Source: Rhodococcus sp. CH91 (GTDB lineage: Bacteria; Actinomycetota; Actinomycetes; Mycobacteriales; Mycobacteriaceae). From it: DNA of 64,000 bases. How positions within the stretch are numbered: position 1 is the stretch's first letter; each line of letters starts with the position of its first letter. Shown piece after piece: positions 43,715 through 53,461 of this stretch. The stretch lies in assembly GCF_022554085.1 (NCBI RefSeq), contig NZ_JAKFYR010000009.1:124001-188000 (forward strand), in the 5' to 3' direction. A program made the translations under genes and the position numbers. The notes beneath the pieces are model-generated. The model had not been told where the DNA came from, made no database searches, and saw nothing but the letters and a program-made list of their open reading frames with translations.

Positions 43715-44899
43715 CTAGCGATCGGCCGAGAGCACGATCGCGCTGTGCGGCACCGGCGATCCGCCCGTGACGAGCACGTTGTCCAGATTCTTGGCCGGCT
43801 GGTTCACGGATGTGCCGCGGATGAGTCGGACGCCTTCGGCGATGCCGTTGACGCCGTGGATGTAGCCCTCGCCGAGCTGACCACCGTGGGTGTTGATCGG
43901 GAGCCGCCCGTCCACTTCGAGGTTGCCGTCGGCGATGAAATCCTTGGCCTCACCGCGACCGCAGAAGCCGTACTCCTCGAGCTGGAGCAGGACCATGGGG
44001 GTGAACGCGTCGTACAGGATTGCGGCGTCGATACCCTCGGGACCGAAGCCGGCCTGGGCCCACATCTGCCGGGCGACGAGTTCGACCTCGGGCATCGCGT
44101 CGATGTCCTCGCGGTAGTAGCTGCTCATCGAGATCTGCTGAGGGCCGACGCCCTGCGCCGCGGCGGTGATGATCGCCGGAGGATGCGGAAGATCTCGCGC
44201 GCGTTCGGCACTCACGATGACCAGTGCCTGGCCGCCGTCGCTCTCCTGGCAGCAGTCCAGCAGGCGCAGCGGGTCGGCGAGCATCCGGGAGTTCTGGTGG
44301 TCGTCGATGGTGATGGGGCGCTCGTAGAACCAGGCCTTGGGATTGTTCGCCGCGTGCTTGCGTGAGAGCACCGAGATCTGCCCGAAGTCCGCGCTGGTCG
44401 CCCCGTACTTGTGCATGTAGGTGCGGGCCAGGAAGGCCTCCTGCTGAGCGGGAGTGAGCAGACCGTAGGGGTTGATCCAGTTCCGGTATTCCTGGTCGGT
44501 GTTGGAGTTGTATGCGAAAGGCGGTGGGCCGGCGCCGAACCGGTGGCCCGAGCGCTCGTTGAAGGCGCGGTAGACGACCACGACGTCGGCGACACCGCTC
44601 GAGACGGCCAGTGCGGCCTGCTGCACGGGCGCGCAGGCACCGCCGCCGCCGTGAGGGATCCGGCTGAAGAACTTCAGTTCCGGGATGCCCAGCGCGCGGG
44701 CGACGGCGATCTCGGGGTTGGTCTCCATGGTGAACAGCGCGAAGCCGTCGACCTCTTCGACACCGATCTGTGCGTCCTCGAGAGCGGCGAGGACCGACTC
44801 GCATGCGAGTTGCCATTCGCTGCGGCCGGAGTTCTTGGAGAACTCGGTGGCTCCGATGCCGGCGATGGCGGCGGCTCCGGAGAAGCCCTTGACGGTCAT
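43715..44899 (-). CDS. ltp2: Ltp2, side-chain retro-aldolase (thiolase-like lyase)
   Basis: A thiolase-fold lyase, 394 aa, that releases propionyl-CoA from 17-hydroxy-3-oxo-4-pregnene-20-carboxyl-CoA in the last side-chain step. Tyr296 (LYDAFTP) and Tyr346 (GEGYIHG) match the two catalytic tyrosines described for the Thermomonospora Ltp2 (294 and 344). The thiolase histidine motif is absent. Ltp2 works only with a DUF35 partner, here encoded two genes upstream as a separate protein. ATG overlaps chsH1 by 4 bp. Length agrees with the family. Confidence 0.9.
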   Translation of the reverse strand: MTVKGFSGAAAIAGIGATEFSKNSGRSEWQLACESVLAALEDAQIGVEEVDGFALFTMETNPEIAVARALGIPELKFFSRIPHGGGGACAPVQQAALAVSSGVADVVVVYRAFNERSGHRFGAGPPPFAYNSNTDQEYRNWINPYGLLTPAQQEAFLARTYMHKYGATSADFGQISVLSRKHAANNPKAWFYERPITIDDHQNSRMLADPLRLLDCCQESDGGQALVIVSAERARDLPHPPAIITAAAQGVGPQQISMSSYYREDIDAMPEVELVARQMWAQAGFGPEGIDAAILYDAFTPMVLLQLEEYGFCGRGEAKDFIADGNLEVDGRLPINTHGGQLGEGYIHGVNGIAEGVRLIRGTSVNQPAKNLDNVLVTGGSPVPHSAIVLSADR

Positions 44900-45306
44900 C
44901 GTGTCTTCCTCTCGTAGGGCTCCACCACGACCTCGGCGGTGACGTGGACGCCTCTGCTGTTGCGGCCCTGCACCTTCAGGGTGACGGTCGCGCCGTCGAC
45001 GGCGGTCACCTCACCGTTCATGTGCATGGGGTCGCCGGGGAAGCAGGGCACGCCCAGGCGCAGCGACGCGCGGCGTACACGCGCCGACGGCCCGGTCCAG
45101 TCGGTGACGTACCGGTCGACGAAACCGTTCGTGGCGTTGATGCTCATGAAGACGTCCGGTGTGCCGCGACCGAGTGCGGCGTCCGGATCGTGGTGCACGT
45201 CCTCGAAATCCTGCGAGGCGATCGCGGTAGCCACGATGGTGGTGCGATCCATCGGCAGGACGAGTTCGGGAAGTTCCTGTCCGACAGTGCATTCGGCGAG
45301 GTTCAT
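44896..45306 (-). CDS. chsH1: ChsH1, catalytic MaoC-type subunit of steroid enoyl-CoA hydratase
   Basis: Single hot-dog subunit, 136 aa, with the catalytic D-x4-H motif (Asp33, His38 in SQDFEDVHHDP). In the ChsH1-ChsH2 hydratase the catalytic residues reside in ChsH1, and ChsH2 completes the dimer. It hydrates the C17-C20 enoyl-CoA formed by ChsE1-ChsE2. It overlaps the DUF35 gene upstream and ltp2 downstream by 4 bp each, indicating strict coupling. Confidence 0.9.
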   Translation of the reverse strand: MNLAECTVGQELPELVLPMDRTTIVATAIASQDFEDVHHDPDAALGRGTPDVFMSINATNGFVDRYVTDWTGPSARVRRASLRLGVPCFPGDPMHMNGEVTAVDGATVTLKVQGRNSRGVHVTAEVVVEPYERKTR

Positions 45307-45710
45307 GCTTCTCCTCCGGGCTTGCGCAGCTGAGGCAGGATCTCGCCGTGTGCGTGCTCGGCGAATCCCACCTCGAGTTCCATGCCGATCTCGAGGGTGT
45401 CGTGGTCGACGCCCGCGATGTCGGCGACGATGCGGATCCCCTCGTCGAGGTCGATCAGTCCGACGGCGAGCGGGTACTCGAAGGCCGGATCCTGCGGGTG
45501 GTGAATGACCGTCCAGCTGTGAAGCGTTCCGCGCCGTGAGGATTCGACGGTCTTCCATTCGAACGAGCGGCACGCGGGGCATGCCGGACCCGGAGGATGG
45601 CGCAGAGTGCCGCACTCGCTGCACTGCTGGATCTCGAGTCGGCCCTCACGGACGGCGTCGAACCAGAACTGGTTGTCCTGGGTGATGGTGAGCCGGGGGA
45701 CGGCGGTCAT
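45303..45710 (-). CDS. Stand-alone DUF35 (zinc ribbon + OB-fold) protein, partner of Ltp2
   Basis: A 135-aa protein: rubredoxin-like zinc ribbon with CxxC-x8-CxxC (CSECGTLRHPPGPACPACRS, residues about 30-49) followed by an OB-fold acyl-CoA-binding domain. In M. tuberculosis the same domain is the C-terminal half of ChsH2 (Rv3542c) and binds Ltp2. Here it is a separate gene whose ATG overlaps the stop of the hydratase half by 4 bp, so the single fused gene is replaced by two coupled ones. Confidence 0.87.
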   Translation of the reverse strand: MTAVPRLTITQDNQFWFDAVREGRLEIQQCSECGTLRHPPGPACPACRSFEWKTVESSRRGTLHSWTVIHHPQDPAFEYPLAVGLIDLDEGIRIVADIAGVDHDTLEIGMELEVGFAEHAHGEILPQLRKPGGEA

Positions 45711-46261
45711 CGCGTCTCCTTGTCGGTGTTCGGGTTGAACCGGAGCATCCGGAAGCGTTCCTCGGCGACGAGCTCGCCGTTCTGGTCCTCGTAGCGCTTG
45801 TACAGCGTGAAGAATCGGCCGTCGCCGAGACCTGTTCGCTTGACCTCGGATACGGACTCGATCGTGTAGTGGGCGGTGATGTGGTCGCCCGGGACGAGTT
45901 CGCGGTGGTAGTCCTGCTCGACGTTCGTCGCGACGACGGAGGTGAAACCCTCCCGATCGAGGTCGGCGAGCATCCGGGAGTATGCGAAGTCCTCCACGAC
46001 GCCCTCGGCACGCTTGCGCTGGACCTCGCGCCAGCGGCGGTAACCGGCCATGATCCAGGTGGAGATCATGGCGGGCGGGCACACGATCGAATCGCGCCCG
46101 GTCTCGCGAGCGGCCTCAGCGTCGACGTAGATCGGATTGAAGTCGTCGTGTGCCTCGACCCAGTTGCGGATCATGGCGTCGTTGACGACGTATCGGGCCA
46201 CGCGGGGCGGTTCGGCCACCTGCCCGACGTATTTCTCGTAATCCTGCTCGACGGTCTGCAT
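45707..46261 (-). CDS. chsH2: ChsH2 hydratase half (MaoC-like)
   Basis: A 184-aa MaoC-like protein equal to the N-terminal half of ChsH2. It contains VEAHDDFNPIYVDAEAARET and SIVCPPAMISTWIMAG. The histidine of the R-hydratase motif is replaced by Tyr, as expected for the non-catalytic partner of ChsH1. ATG at 46259-46261 follows GAGGAG; a GTG 24 bases upstream is an alternative. It is first in the operon chsH2N-DUF35-chsH1-ltp2-fadE29-fadE28, whose promoter must lie near the palindrome at 46383-46400. Confidence 0.85.
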   Translation of the reverse strand: MQTVEQDYEKYVGQVAEPPRVARYVVNDAMIRNWVEAHDDFNPIYVDAEAARETGRDSIVCPPAMISTWIMAGYRRWREVQRKRAEGVVEDFAYSRMLADLDREGFTSVVATNVEQDYHRELVPGDHITAHYTIESVSEVKRTGLGDGRFFTLYKRYEDQNGELVAEERFRMLRFNPNTDKETR

Positions 46262-46382
46262 GGCCCAATCACTCCTCTTCGGCACGCGCGTTCGTCGTCA
46301 CGCTAAGTGGGGCCGACAAGCAACATCCCCCGATTCCCACTGAGCAGGAGCGGGGACCGGAGGGTGGGGGAGCCGGTACCGA

Positions 46383-46400
46383 ACCAAGCGATTGCTTGGT
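46383..46400. promoter_or_regulatory. KstR2-type palindrome, copy 2 (chsH2/SDR promoter)
   Basis: ACCAAGCGATTGCTTGGT again, within the same 30-bp sequence (46376-46405) as copy 1 and in the same orientation. It lies between the leftward chsH2 operon and the rightward Rv3549c/Rv3548c-type SDR operon. No KstR box is visible here, so the side-chain operon may follow this second control system. Confidence 0.75.
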
Positions 46401-46456
46401 AAGTTGTCGGCGTGAGACCCGCGCATCCTGCGGGGTGAACGACGTGGAGGCAGCGA

Positions 46457-47233
46457 ATGGATCTGGGACTCGACGGTGCGGTCGTGCTCGTCACCGGGGG
46501 CATACGAGGAGTCGGCGCAGGTATCACCAGGGTGTTCCTCCGTGCGGGCGCGACCGTCGTGACGTGTGCACGCAACGAACCCGAACAGCCCCTCGATGTG
46601 GACGGGCGGACCGCGGAGTTCCTGACGTGCGACGTCCGCGACGCCGATCAGGTCGGCGCGCTGATCGAGACCATCGTGGAGCGTCACGGCCGGCTCGATG
46701 CCGTGGTGAACAACGCCGGCGGGTCGCCGTACGCGCTGGCGGCCGATGCCAGCCCGAAGTTCCACGCCAAGATCGTGGAGCTGAACCTGCTGTCCCCGCT
46801 GCTGGTCGCGCAGGCCGCGAACGCGGTGATGCAGAAACAGGACACCGGGGGATCGATCGTCAACATCTCGAGCGTGAGCGGATCCCGCCCCTCGCCGGGC
46901 ACCGCGGCCTACGGTGCGGCCAAGGCGGGCGTCGACAGCCTCGCACAGTCGCTCGCTGTCGAGTGGGCACCGAAGGTGCGGGTGAACTCGGTGGTGGTCG
47001 GGCTCGTCGAAACCGAGCAGTCGCACCTGTTCTACGGCGACAAGGCGGGTGTCGCCGCAGTCGGCGAGACCGTCCCGCTGGGGCGACTGGCCCAGCCCGA
47101 GGACATCGGCCACTGCGCCGCATTCCTGGCCTCTCCGCTGTCGGGTTACGTCAGCGGATCGACACTGACCGTCCACGGCGGCGGTGAACGCCCTGCCTAC
47201 ATGGCAGCGGCCCGAACGAAGGAGACGAAGTGA
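46457..47233 (+). CDS. SDR oxidoreductase, Rv3549c type
   Basis: A 258-aa NAD(P)-dependent dehydrogenase with TGGIRGVG (residues 13-20), NNAG (85-88) and the catalytic triad Ser139, Tyr152, Lys156 (YGAAK). Its homologue Rv3549c is part of the KstR2 regulon for HIP degradation, though its exact step is not established. It overlaps the next SDR gene by 4 bp (GTGA), as the Rv3549c-Rv3548c pair is arranged. Downstream of the 18-bp palindrome. Confidence 0.87.
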   Translation: MDLGLDGAVVLVTGGIRGVGAGITRVFLRAGATVVTCARNEPEQPLDVDGRTAEFLTCDVRDADQVGALIETIVERHGRLDAVVNNAGGSPYALAADASPKFHAKIVELNLLSPLLVAQAANAVMQKQDTGGSIVNISSVSGSRPSPGTAAYGAAKAGVDSLAQSLAVEWAPKVRVNSVVVGLVETEQSHLFYGDKAGVAAVGETVPLGRLAQPEDIGHCAAFLASPLSGYVSGSTLTVHGGGERPAYMAAARTKETK

Positions 47234-48144
47234 GTGGACTGCTGGACGGGCGCGTCGTCATCGTGACCGGCGCCGGGCGTGGCCTCGGCCGTGCCCACGC
47301 CCTGGCCTTCGCGGCCGAGGGTGCGAAGGTCGTCGTCAACGACATCGGTGTCGGCAGCGACGGATCCGCCACGGGTGAGAGCCCGGGCGAACTGGTCGTC
47401 GAGGAGATCCGTGCCGCAGGCGGCGAAGCCGTCGTCAACGGTGACGACGTCGCCGACTGGGCCGGTGCCGAGAACCTCGTGAAGACGGCGCTGGACAACT
47501 TCGGCCGGCTCGACGTGCTCGTCAACAACGCCGGCTTCCTGCGCGACCGCATGCTCGCCAACATGAGCGAAGAAGAGTGGGACGCGGTCATCCGCGTGCA
47601 CCTCAAGGGACATTTCGCGCCGATGCGTCATGCCATGTCCTACTGGCGGGCCGAGGCCAAGGCCGGTAATCCCGTCGACGCCCGCATCATCAACACGAGC
47701 TCGGGTGCGGGCCTGATGGGCAGCATCGGCCAGGGCAACTACGCGGCGGCCAAGGCCGGCATCGCGACCCTCACGATCCAGGCCGCGGCCGAGTTCGGCC
47801 GTTACGGCGTGACCGTGAATGCGATCGCGCCCTCGGCGCGCACCCGCATGACCGTCGGTGCCGGTGGCGCGATGGCCGAGATGATGGCTGCTCCCGAAGA
47901 AGGCTTCGACGCCATGGCGCCCGAGAACGTCTCGCCGCTGGTCGTGTGGCTCGGCAGTGCCGAGGCGAAGGACGTGACCGGTCGCGTGTTCGAGGCCGAG
48001 GGCGGCAAGGTCTCGCTGGCCGACGGTTGGCGGCACGGCGAAGCGATCGACAAGGGCGACCGCTGGGATCCGAAGGAGCTCGGACCCGTCGTCGAGAAGC
48101 TCATCGCGTCGTCGCAGCCGCCGACGCCGGTCTACGGAGCATAA
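47230..48144 (+). CDS. SDR oxidoreductase, Rv3548c type
   Basis: A 304-aa SDR with TGAGRGLG (13-20), NNAG (99-102) and Ser158, Tyr171, Lys175 (NYAAAK). Its length and layout match Rv3548c, a KstR2-regulon dehydrogenase. GTG overlaps the preceding SDR gene by 4 bp. The family includes 17-beta-HSD4-type 3-hydroxyacyl-CoA dehydrogenases, so oxidation of a hydroxyacyl-CoA from the C/D rings is likely. Followed by a terminator. Confidence 0.87.
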   Translation: MSGLLDGRVVIVTGAGRGLGRAHALAFAAEGAKVVVNDIGVGSDGSATGESPGELVVEEIRAAGGEAVVNGDDVADWAGAENLVKTALDNFGRLDVLVNNAGFLRDRMLANMSEEEWDAVIRVHLKGHFAPMRHAMSYWRAEAKAGNPVDARIINTSSGAGLMGSIGQGNYAAAKAGIATLTIQAAAEFGRYGVTVNAIAPSARTRMTVGAGGAMAEMMAAPEEGFDAMAPENVSPLVVWLGSAEAKDVTGRVFEAEGGKVSLADGWRHGEAIDKGDRWDPKELGPVVEKLIASSQPPTPVYGA

Positions 48145-48156
48145 GAAAGAACACGT

Positions 48157-48209
48157 ATCGGGCACGTGGTCGTGGCGGCGATGGGGGCCGTCACGGGCAC
48201 GTGCCCGAT
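48157..48209. terminator. Bidirectional terminator, SDR operon and GNAT gene
   Basis: ATCGGGCACGTG (48157-48168) and CACGTGCCCGAT (48198-48209) pair perfectly across a 29-nt loop, between convergent stops at 48144 and 48224. Confidence 0.75.
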
Positions 48210-48223
48210 CGACGTGACAGGGG

Positions 48224-48883
48224 TCAGACCGGCGTGCGGACGATGAGCGTGGAACCGGGGAAGTAGGCGGCGAGCTCGGAGCGCGCCTGCTTGAGAGTCG
48301 CGGTGCCGTAACCCTGTTTGCGCAGTTCCGGATGTACCCAGATGCGCACGTCGACCTCGTTGCCGGTCAGTTCGCCGAAGACGAATCCGATCGGCTTCGG
48401 CTCGTCGCCCGACAGATCTTCGGCGACGAGCCACATCCCGGACTCGTCGTCCATCAGCTCGGTCCCGCGCCGCCGTTCGGCCTCGACCCGCTCGTCGCTG
48501 GCATCACCGAGTTGTTCGGCGCAGCGTTCCGTGAACAGCGCGGTGTCGGAGGCGCTGTGGGAGATGGGCCGCAACCGGAAATGCGCGCCGGTCGAGTAGG
48601 GCCGCGCCGCGGTCGTCCACTGCAGGACCGCGTCGAGATCGTCGAGTTCTTCCCGGATCTTCTTCCGTTCCGCCTGCGTCAGCCGGCGGAACGGAAGATT
48701 GAGCACCGCTTCCGCGCAGAATTCGTCGGTGTCGAGCAGCGAGGCCAGCTTCGCGACGGCCTCGGGCCGGTCCTTGCTCTCGACGATCACGTCGAGCACC
48801 TCGTGGCGTCGCTCGAGAGCCCGGAGCAGCGCGGCTGCGATCTCGCGCCGGTCGAGGACCTTGTCGTGATTCGTCTCTGCCAT
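48224..48883 (-). CDS. GyrA-like helical domain fused to GNAT acetyltransferase
   Basis: A 219-aa protein with two parts. Residues about 8-88 resemble the tower/coiled-coil segment of GyrA (KVLDRREIAAALLRAL, then FCAEAVLNLPFRRLTQAERK, comparable to GyrA QAILDMRLRRLTGLEREK). Residues about 95-219 are a GNAT domain with VDVRIWVHPELRKQGYGTAT, the acetyl-CoA-binding R-x-x-G-x-G motif. Such a fusion is unusual; the fold suggests binding or mimicry of gyrase, or simple dimerisation, plus acetylation. ATG at 48881-48883 follows AAGGGATG. The target is unknown. Confidence 0.75.
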   Translation of the reverse strand: MAETNHDKVLDRREIAAALLRALERRHEVLDVIVESKDRPEAVAKLASLLDTDEFCAEAVLNLPFRRLTQAERKKIREELDDLDAVLQWTTAARPYSTGAHFRLRPISHSASDTALFTERCAEQLGDASDERVEAERRRGTELMDDESGMWLVAEDLSGDEPKPIGFVFGELTGNEVDVRIWVHPELRKQGYGTATLKQARSELAAYFPGSTLIVRTPV

Positions 48884-48980
48884 CGTGCGACATCCCTTCA
48901 TGGGGAACCTGGACGTACGGGACTCAGTATTCCCGTATGCGACGGCAGAGGGGAGCGACGTCCCACGGGGTGGACCGGGC

Positions 48981-50745
<1,765 letters not shown>

Positions 50746-50746
50746 C

Positions 50747-50760
50747 TAGAACGTGTTCCA
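50747..50760. promoter_or_regulatory. KstR box upstream of cyp125
   Basis: TAGAACGTGTTCCA matches the KstR consensus TnnAACnnGTTnnA fully, 40 bp upstream of the GTG start of cyp125. Cholesterol catabolites should relieve KstR repression of cyp125 and probably of fadA5. Confidence 0.85.
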
Positions 50761-50800
50761 TATCACGCGAGCGGTACCCGCCAGGGCAGGAGAGATATCA

Positions 50801-52054
50801 GTGGCGCAGCCGAACATCCCCGAAGACATCGACTTCACCGATCCCGATCTGTACGCAGACCGTATGCCGTTCGAAGAGTTCGCGGAACTGCGGAAGACGG
50901 CGCCGGTGTGGTGGAACAAGAAGTCTCCCGACGTCGGTGGGTTCCACGACGAGGGTTTCTGGGTTGTCTCCCGGCACGAGGAGGTCCGTGAGGTCTCCCG
51001 CCGGAGCGACGTGTTCTCCAACTGGGAGAACACTGCGATTCCGCGGTTCAACGACGACATCCCACGCGAAGCCATCGAACTGCAGCGTCACGTCCTGCTC
51101 AACAAGGACGCCCCCGAGCACACCAAACTGCGCAAACTCGTCGCCCGCGGCTTCACGCCCCGCGCGATCAACGGCCTGCGTGACGAGCTCGACCGTCGGT
51201 CCAAGATGATCGTCCAGGAAGCCTGCCAGGCAGGTCAGGGCGACTTCGTCACGCAGATCGCCGCCGAATTGCCGCTGCAGGCGATCGCCGACCTCATCGG
51301 CGTCCCGCAGGAGGATCGCGCGAAGATCTTCGAGTGGTCCAACCAGATGACGGGCTACGACGATCCGGACAACACCGCCGATCCGGCGGCCGCCTCCATG
51401 GAGGTGCTGGGCTACGCCTACCAGATGGCCGCCGCCCGCAAGGAGAACCCGGCCGACGACATCGTCACCACCCTCATCGAAGCCGACATCGACGGTGACG
51501 AGCTGGCTCCCGAGGAGTTCGGTTTCTTCTTCATCGTCCTCGCGGTGGCCGGCAACGAGACCACCCGCAACGCCATCACCCACGGCATGGCGGCCTTCCT
51601 GGACAACCCCGAGCAGTGGGAGATCTTCAAGCGCGACCGGCCGAAGACCGCCGCCGACGAGATCATCCGCTGGGCCACCCCGGTCACCTCGTTCCAGCGC
51701 ACGGCGCTCGAGGACACCGAACTCGGCGGGCAGACGATCCGCAAGGGTGAGCGCGTCGTAATGCTGTACGCCTCGGCCAACAACGACGAAGAGGTGTTCG
51801 AGAGCCCCCGCGAGTTCAACATCCTTCGTGATCCGAACCCGCACCTGGCCTTCGGTGGCACCGGTGCGCACTACTGCCTCGGCGCGAACCTCGCACGTAT
51901 GGAAATCGACCTGATCTTCAATGCGATCGCCGACCACATCCCGGACATCACGAAGATCGGCGACCCGCACCGTCTGCGGTCGGGCTGGCTCAACGGCATC
52001 AAGGAATTCCAGGTCGACTACAAGACCTCGGGTGGGTGCCCGGTCCAGCACTGA
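50801..52054 (+). CDS. cyp125: CYP125, cholesterol 26-monooxygenase
   Basis: Cytochrome P450, 417 aa, that oxidises the terminal methyl of cholesterol or cholestenone to alcohol and acid, starting side-chain degradation. Visible: I-helix AGNETTRN (residues 250-257), ExxR Glu287-Arg290 (EIIR) and the haem loop FGGTGAHYCLG (351-361) with Cys359. Start: GTG at 50801 after AGGAGAG; an upstream GTG at 50753 lies inside the KstR box and is rejected. Gene order with divergent fadA5 and a Ddn-like gene equals M. tuberculosis Rv3545c-Rv3547. Confidence 0.95.
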   Translation: MAQPNIPEDIDFTDPDLYADRMPFEEFAELRKTAPVWWNKKSPDVGGFHDEGFWVVSRHEEVREVSRRSDVFSNWENTAIPRFNDDIPREAIELQRHVLLNKDAPEHTKLRKLVARGFTPRAINGLRDELDRRSKMIVQEACQAGQGDFVTQIAAELPLQAIADLIGVPQEDRAKIFEWSNQMTGYDDPDNTADPAAASMEVLGYAYQMAAARKENPADDIVTTLIEADIDGDELAPEEFGFFFIVLAVAGNETTRNAITHGMAAFLDNPEQWEIFKRDRPKTAADEIIRWATPVTSFQRTALEDTELGGQTIRKGERVVMLYASANNDEEVFESPREFNILRDPNPHLAFGGTGAHYCLGANLARMEIDLIFNAIADHIPDITKIGDPHRLRSGWLNGIKEFQVDYKTSGGCPVQH

Positions 52055-52083
52055 CCGAACCGAACACCGACCGAACCGAACAT

Positions 52084-52120
52084 CGAGGTCCCCGGCCGCC
52101 CCTGCGCGCCGGGGACCTCG
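52084..52120. terminator. Bidirectional terminator, cyp125 and membrane protein
   Basis: CGAGGTCCCCGGC (52084-52096) and GCCGGGGACCTCG (52108-52120) pair perfectly over 13 bp, between the cyp125 stop at 52054 and the leftward membrane-protein stop at 52136. Confidence 0.88.
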
Positions 52121-52135
52121 CACATCCTGTGTCGT

Positions 52136-53401
52136 CTACCGTGCCTCGGACCTGCGGGCGATCCACCACATCGCGGCCCCCGTCGCGAGCACACCGGCTA
52201 CCGATACACCGGTCGTCAGAACCGTCCACGAGTCCGGCGCCCACCCGGACGGGGAACCGGTGAGAGGCGTGTAGGCAGTCCATCCGAATCGGGTGAGCAG
52301 AGGCAACGCCATCACGGCGGGCAGCGAGAAGGAGGCGGCGGTGACCGCGCTCGTCGACGGTAGTGCCGCGCTGATCGTGTACGCGGCTACCACCGGAAGA
52401 ACGAAGAGGGTCGCCAGGAGGTGGACGTTGTCCCAGGGCGCACGAGTGAAGATCGCCGTGATCGTGACGAACGCGAGCACGCCCACTCCGGCCATCGGCA
52501 TCGGCGCGCGACGGCCCAGCCACGCACCGACGGCGGCGAGCACGACCATCACGGCCGGCAGGAACCATCCGCCGGGAATCCACGAGGGAGCGGTACCCGC
52601 GGCGACGGCCACGGCGAAGGCGGCGAGCAGGACCGATCCGCTTCTCTCACGCAGCCACAGGGCAGCACCGATCACGAGTGGGACAGCGACGATGCCCCAC
52701 AGCCATCGCCCGTTCCCGCCGGGATTCGCATCCGGAGACCACACGGCGCTGTGAAGAGACCGATACAGCACGACAGCAACGAGCGGTAGGCCGATACCGA
52801 CCACCGTTTCCCTCACATCCCATCGTCGTTCGTCGACCGACGCGGGAGCACCGGCACGCATCACGAGAGCCGCTGTTGCCACCGCGATGACAGTCGCCGA
52901 GAGAACCGTCCACACCGCGTTGGCGGGCTGCGCCGACACCTCGAGGTACACGGCGCTTCCGGGCGAGGAGGCCGCGAACTCCCGGTATTCCGCGAGGGGT
53001 TCTGCGGTGAGCAGCGCGGCAACGACGCCACCGGTCATCACCGCGGGGAGACGGGTGCCCGCAATTCGGGCGCAGCAGACGACGAGGGCACCGAGCACCA
53101 GGCCTGCACCGACCGCCGAGACGTACATGTCGAACCGCCACGCACCCGGCATGGCGACAACCGCCACGAGTGCGGCTCCGGCCACGACGGTGACGAGCGC
53201 GCCCACCCGATGGCGTAACCACAGCGTGATCAACGCGGCGACGAGCGCTCCCGTGGCAGACGCGGTGATACCCGAAGTCTCCACGGCACCGAAACCGAAC
53301 CCGGTATCGAGTGGATAGGTGTCGACGCTCGGCGCGGCGAGGACGGTTCCGGCGGTGAAACTGCCGACGGCTGCGAGTGCGTAGAGAATCCAGGAGAACA
53401 C
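52136..53401 (-). CDS. Multi-pass membrane protein, function unknown
   Basis: A 421-aa integral membrane protein with about 11-12 hydrophobic helices, rich in Ala, Val and Gly, and no recognised active-site motif. N-terminus MFSWILYALAAVGSFTAG; long tryptophan-containing loops occur (e.g. SAVWSPDANPGGNGRW). It is not an evident MFS or ABC permease. GTG at 53399-53401 with a weak ribosome site. It lies downstream of the nucleotidyltransferase gene (60 bp gap) on the same strand. A transport or envelope role is only a guess. Confidence 0.75.
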   Translation of the reverse strand: MFSWILYALAAVGSFTAGTVLAAPSVDTYPLDTGFGFGAVETSGITASATGALVAALITLWLRHRVGALVTVVAGAALVAVVAMPGAWRFDMYVSAVGAGLVLGALVVCCARIAGTRLPAVMTGGVVAALLTAEPLAEYREFAASSPGSAVYLEVSAQPANAVWTVLSATVIAVATAALVMRAGAPASVDERRWDVRETVVGIGLPLVAVVLYRSLHSAVWSPDANPGGNGRWLWGIVAVPLVIGAALWLRERSGSVLLAAFAVAVAAGTAPSWIPGGWFLPAVMVVLAAVGAWLGRRAPMPMAGVGVLAFVTITAIFTRAPWDNVHLLATLFVLPVVAAYTISAALPSTSAVTAASFSLPAVMALPLLTRFGWTAYTPLTGSPSGWAPDSWTVLTTGVSVAGVLATGAAMWWIARRSEAR

Positions 53402-53461
53402 CCCCTACCTTCTCCGAGCGGTCACCGGGACGCGGCGCCGACACGCCGGACGGCGACGCGG

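Noticed and set aside
48916-48937. TACGGGA/TCCCGTA inverted repeat between the GNAT and Ddn-like genes
   Set aside because: Seven-base arms could be a terminator for fadA5-ddn or a weak operator; too little to decide, so not listed as a feature.
52053-52083. Two tandem copies of GACCGAACCGAACA with a 16-bp period after the cyp125 stop
   Set aside because: Only two short copies in a 3' untranslated stretch; no array, no spacer regularity, and no link to CRISPR or a mobile element.
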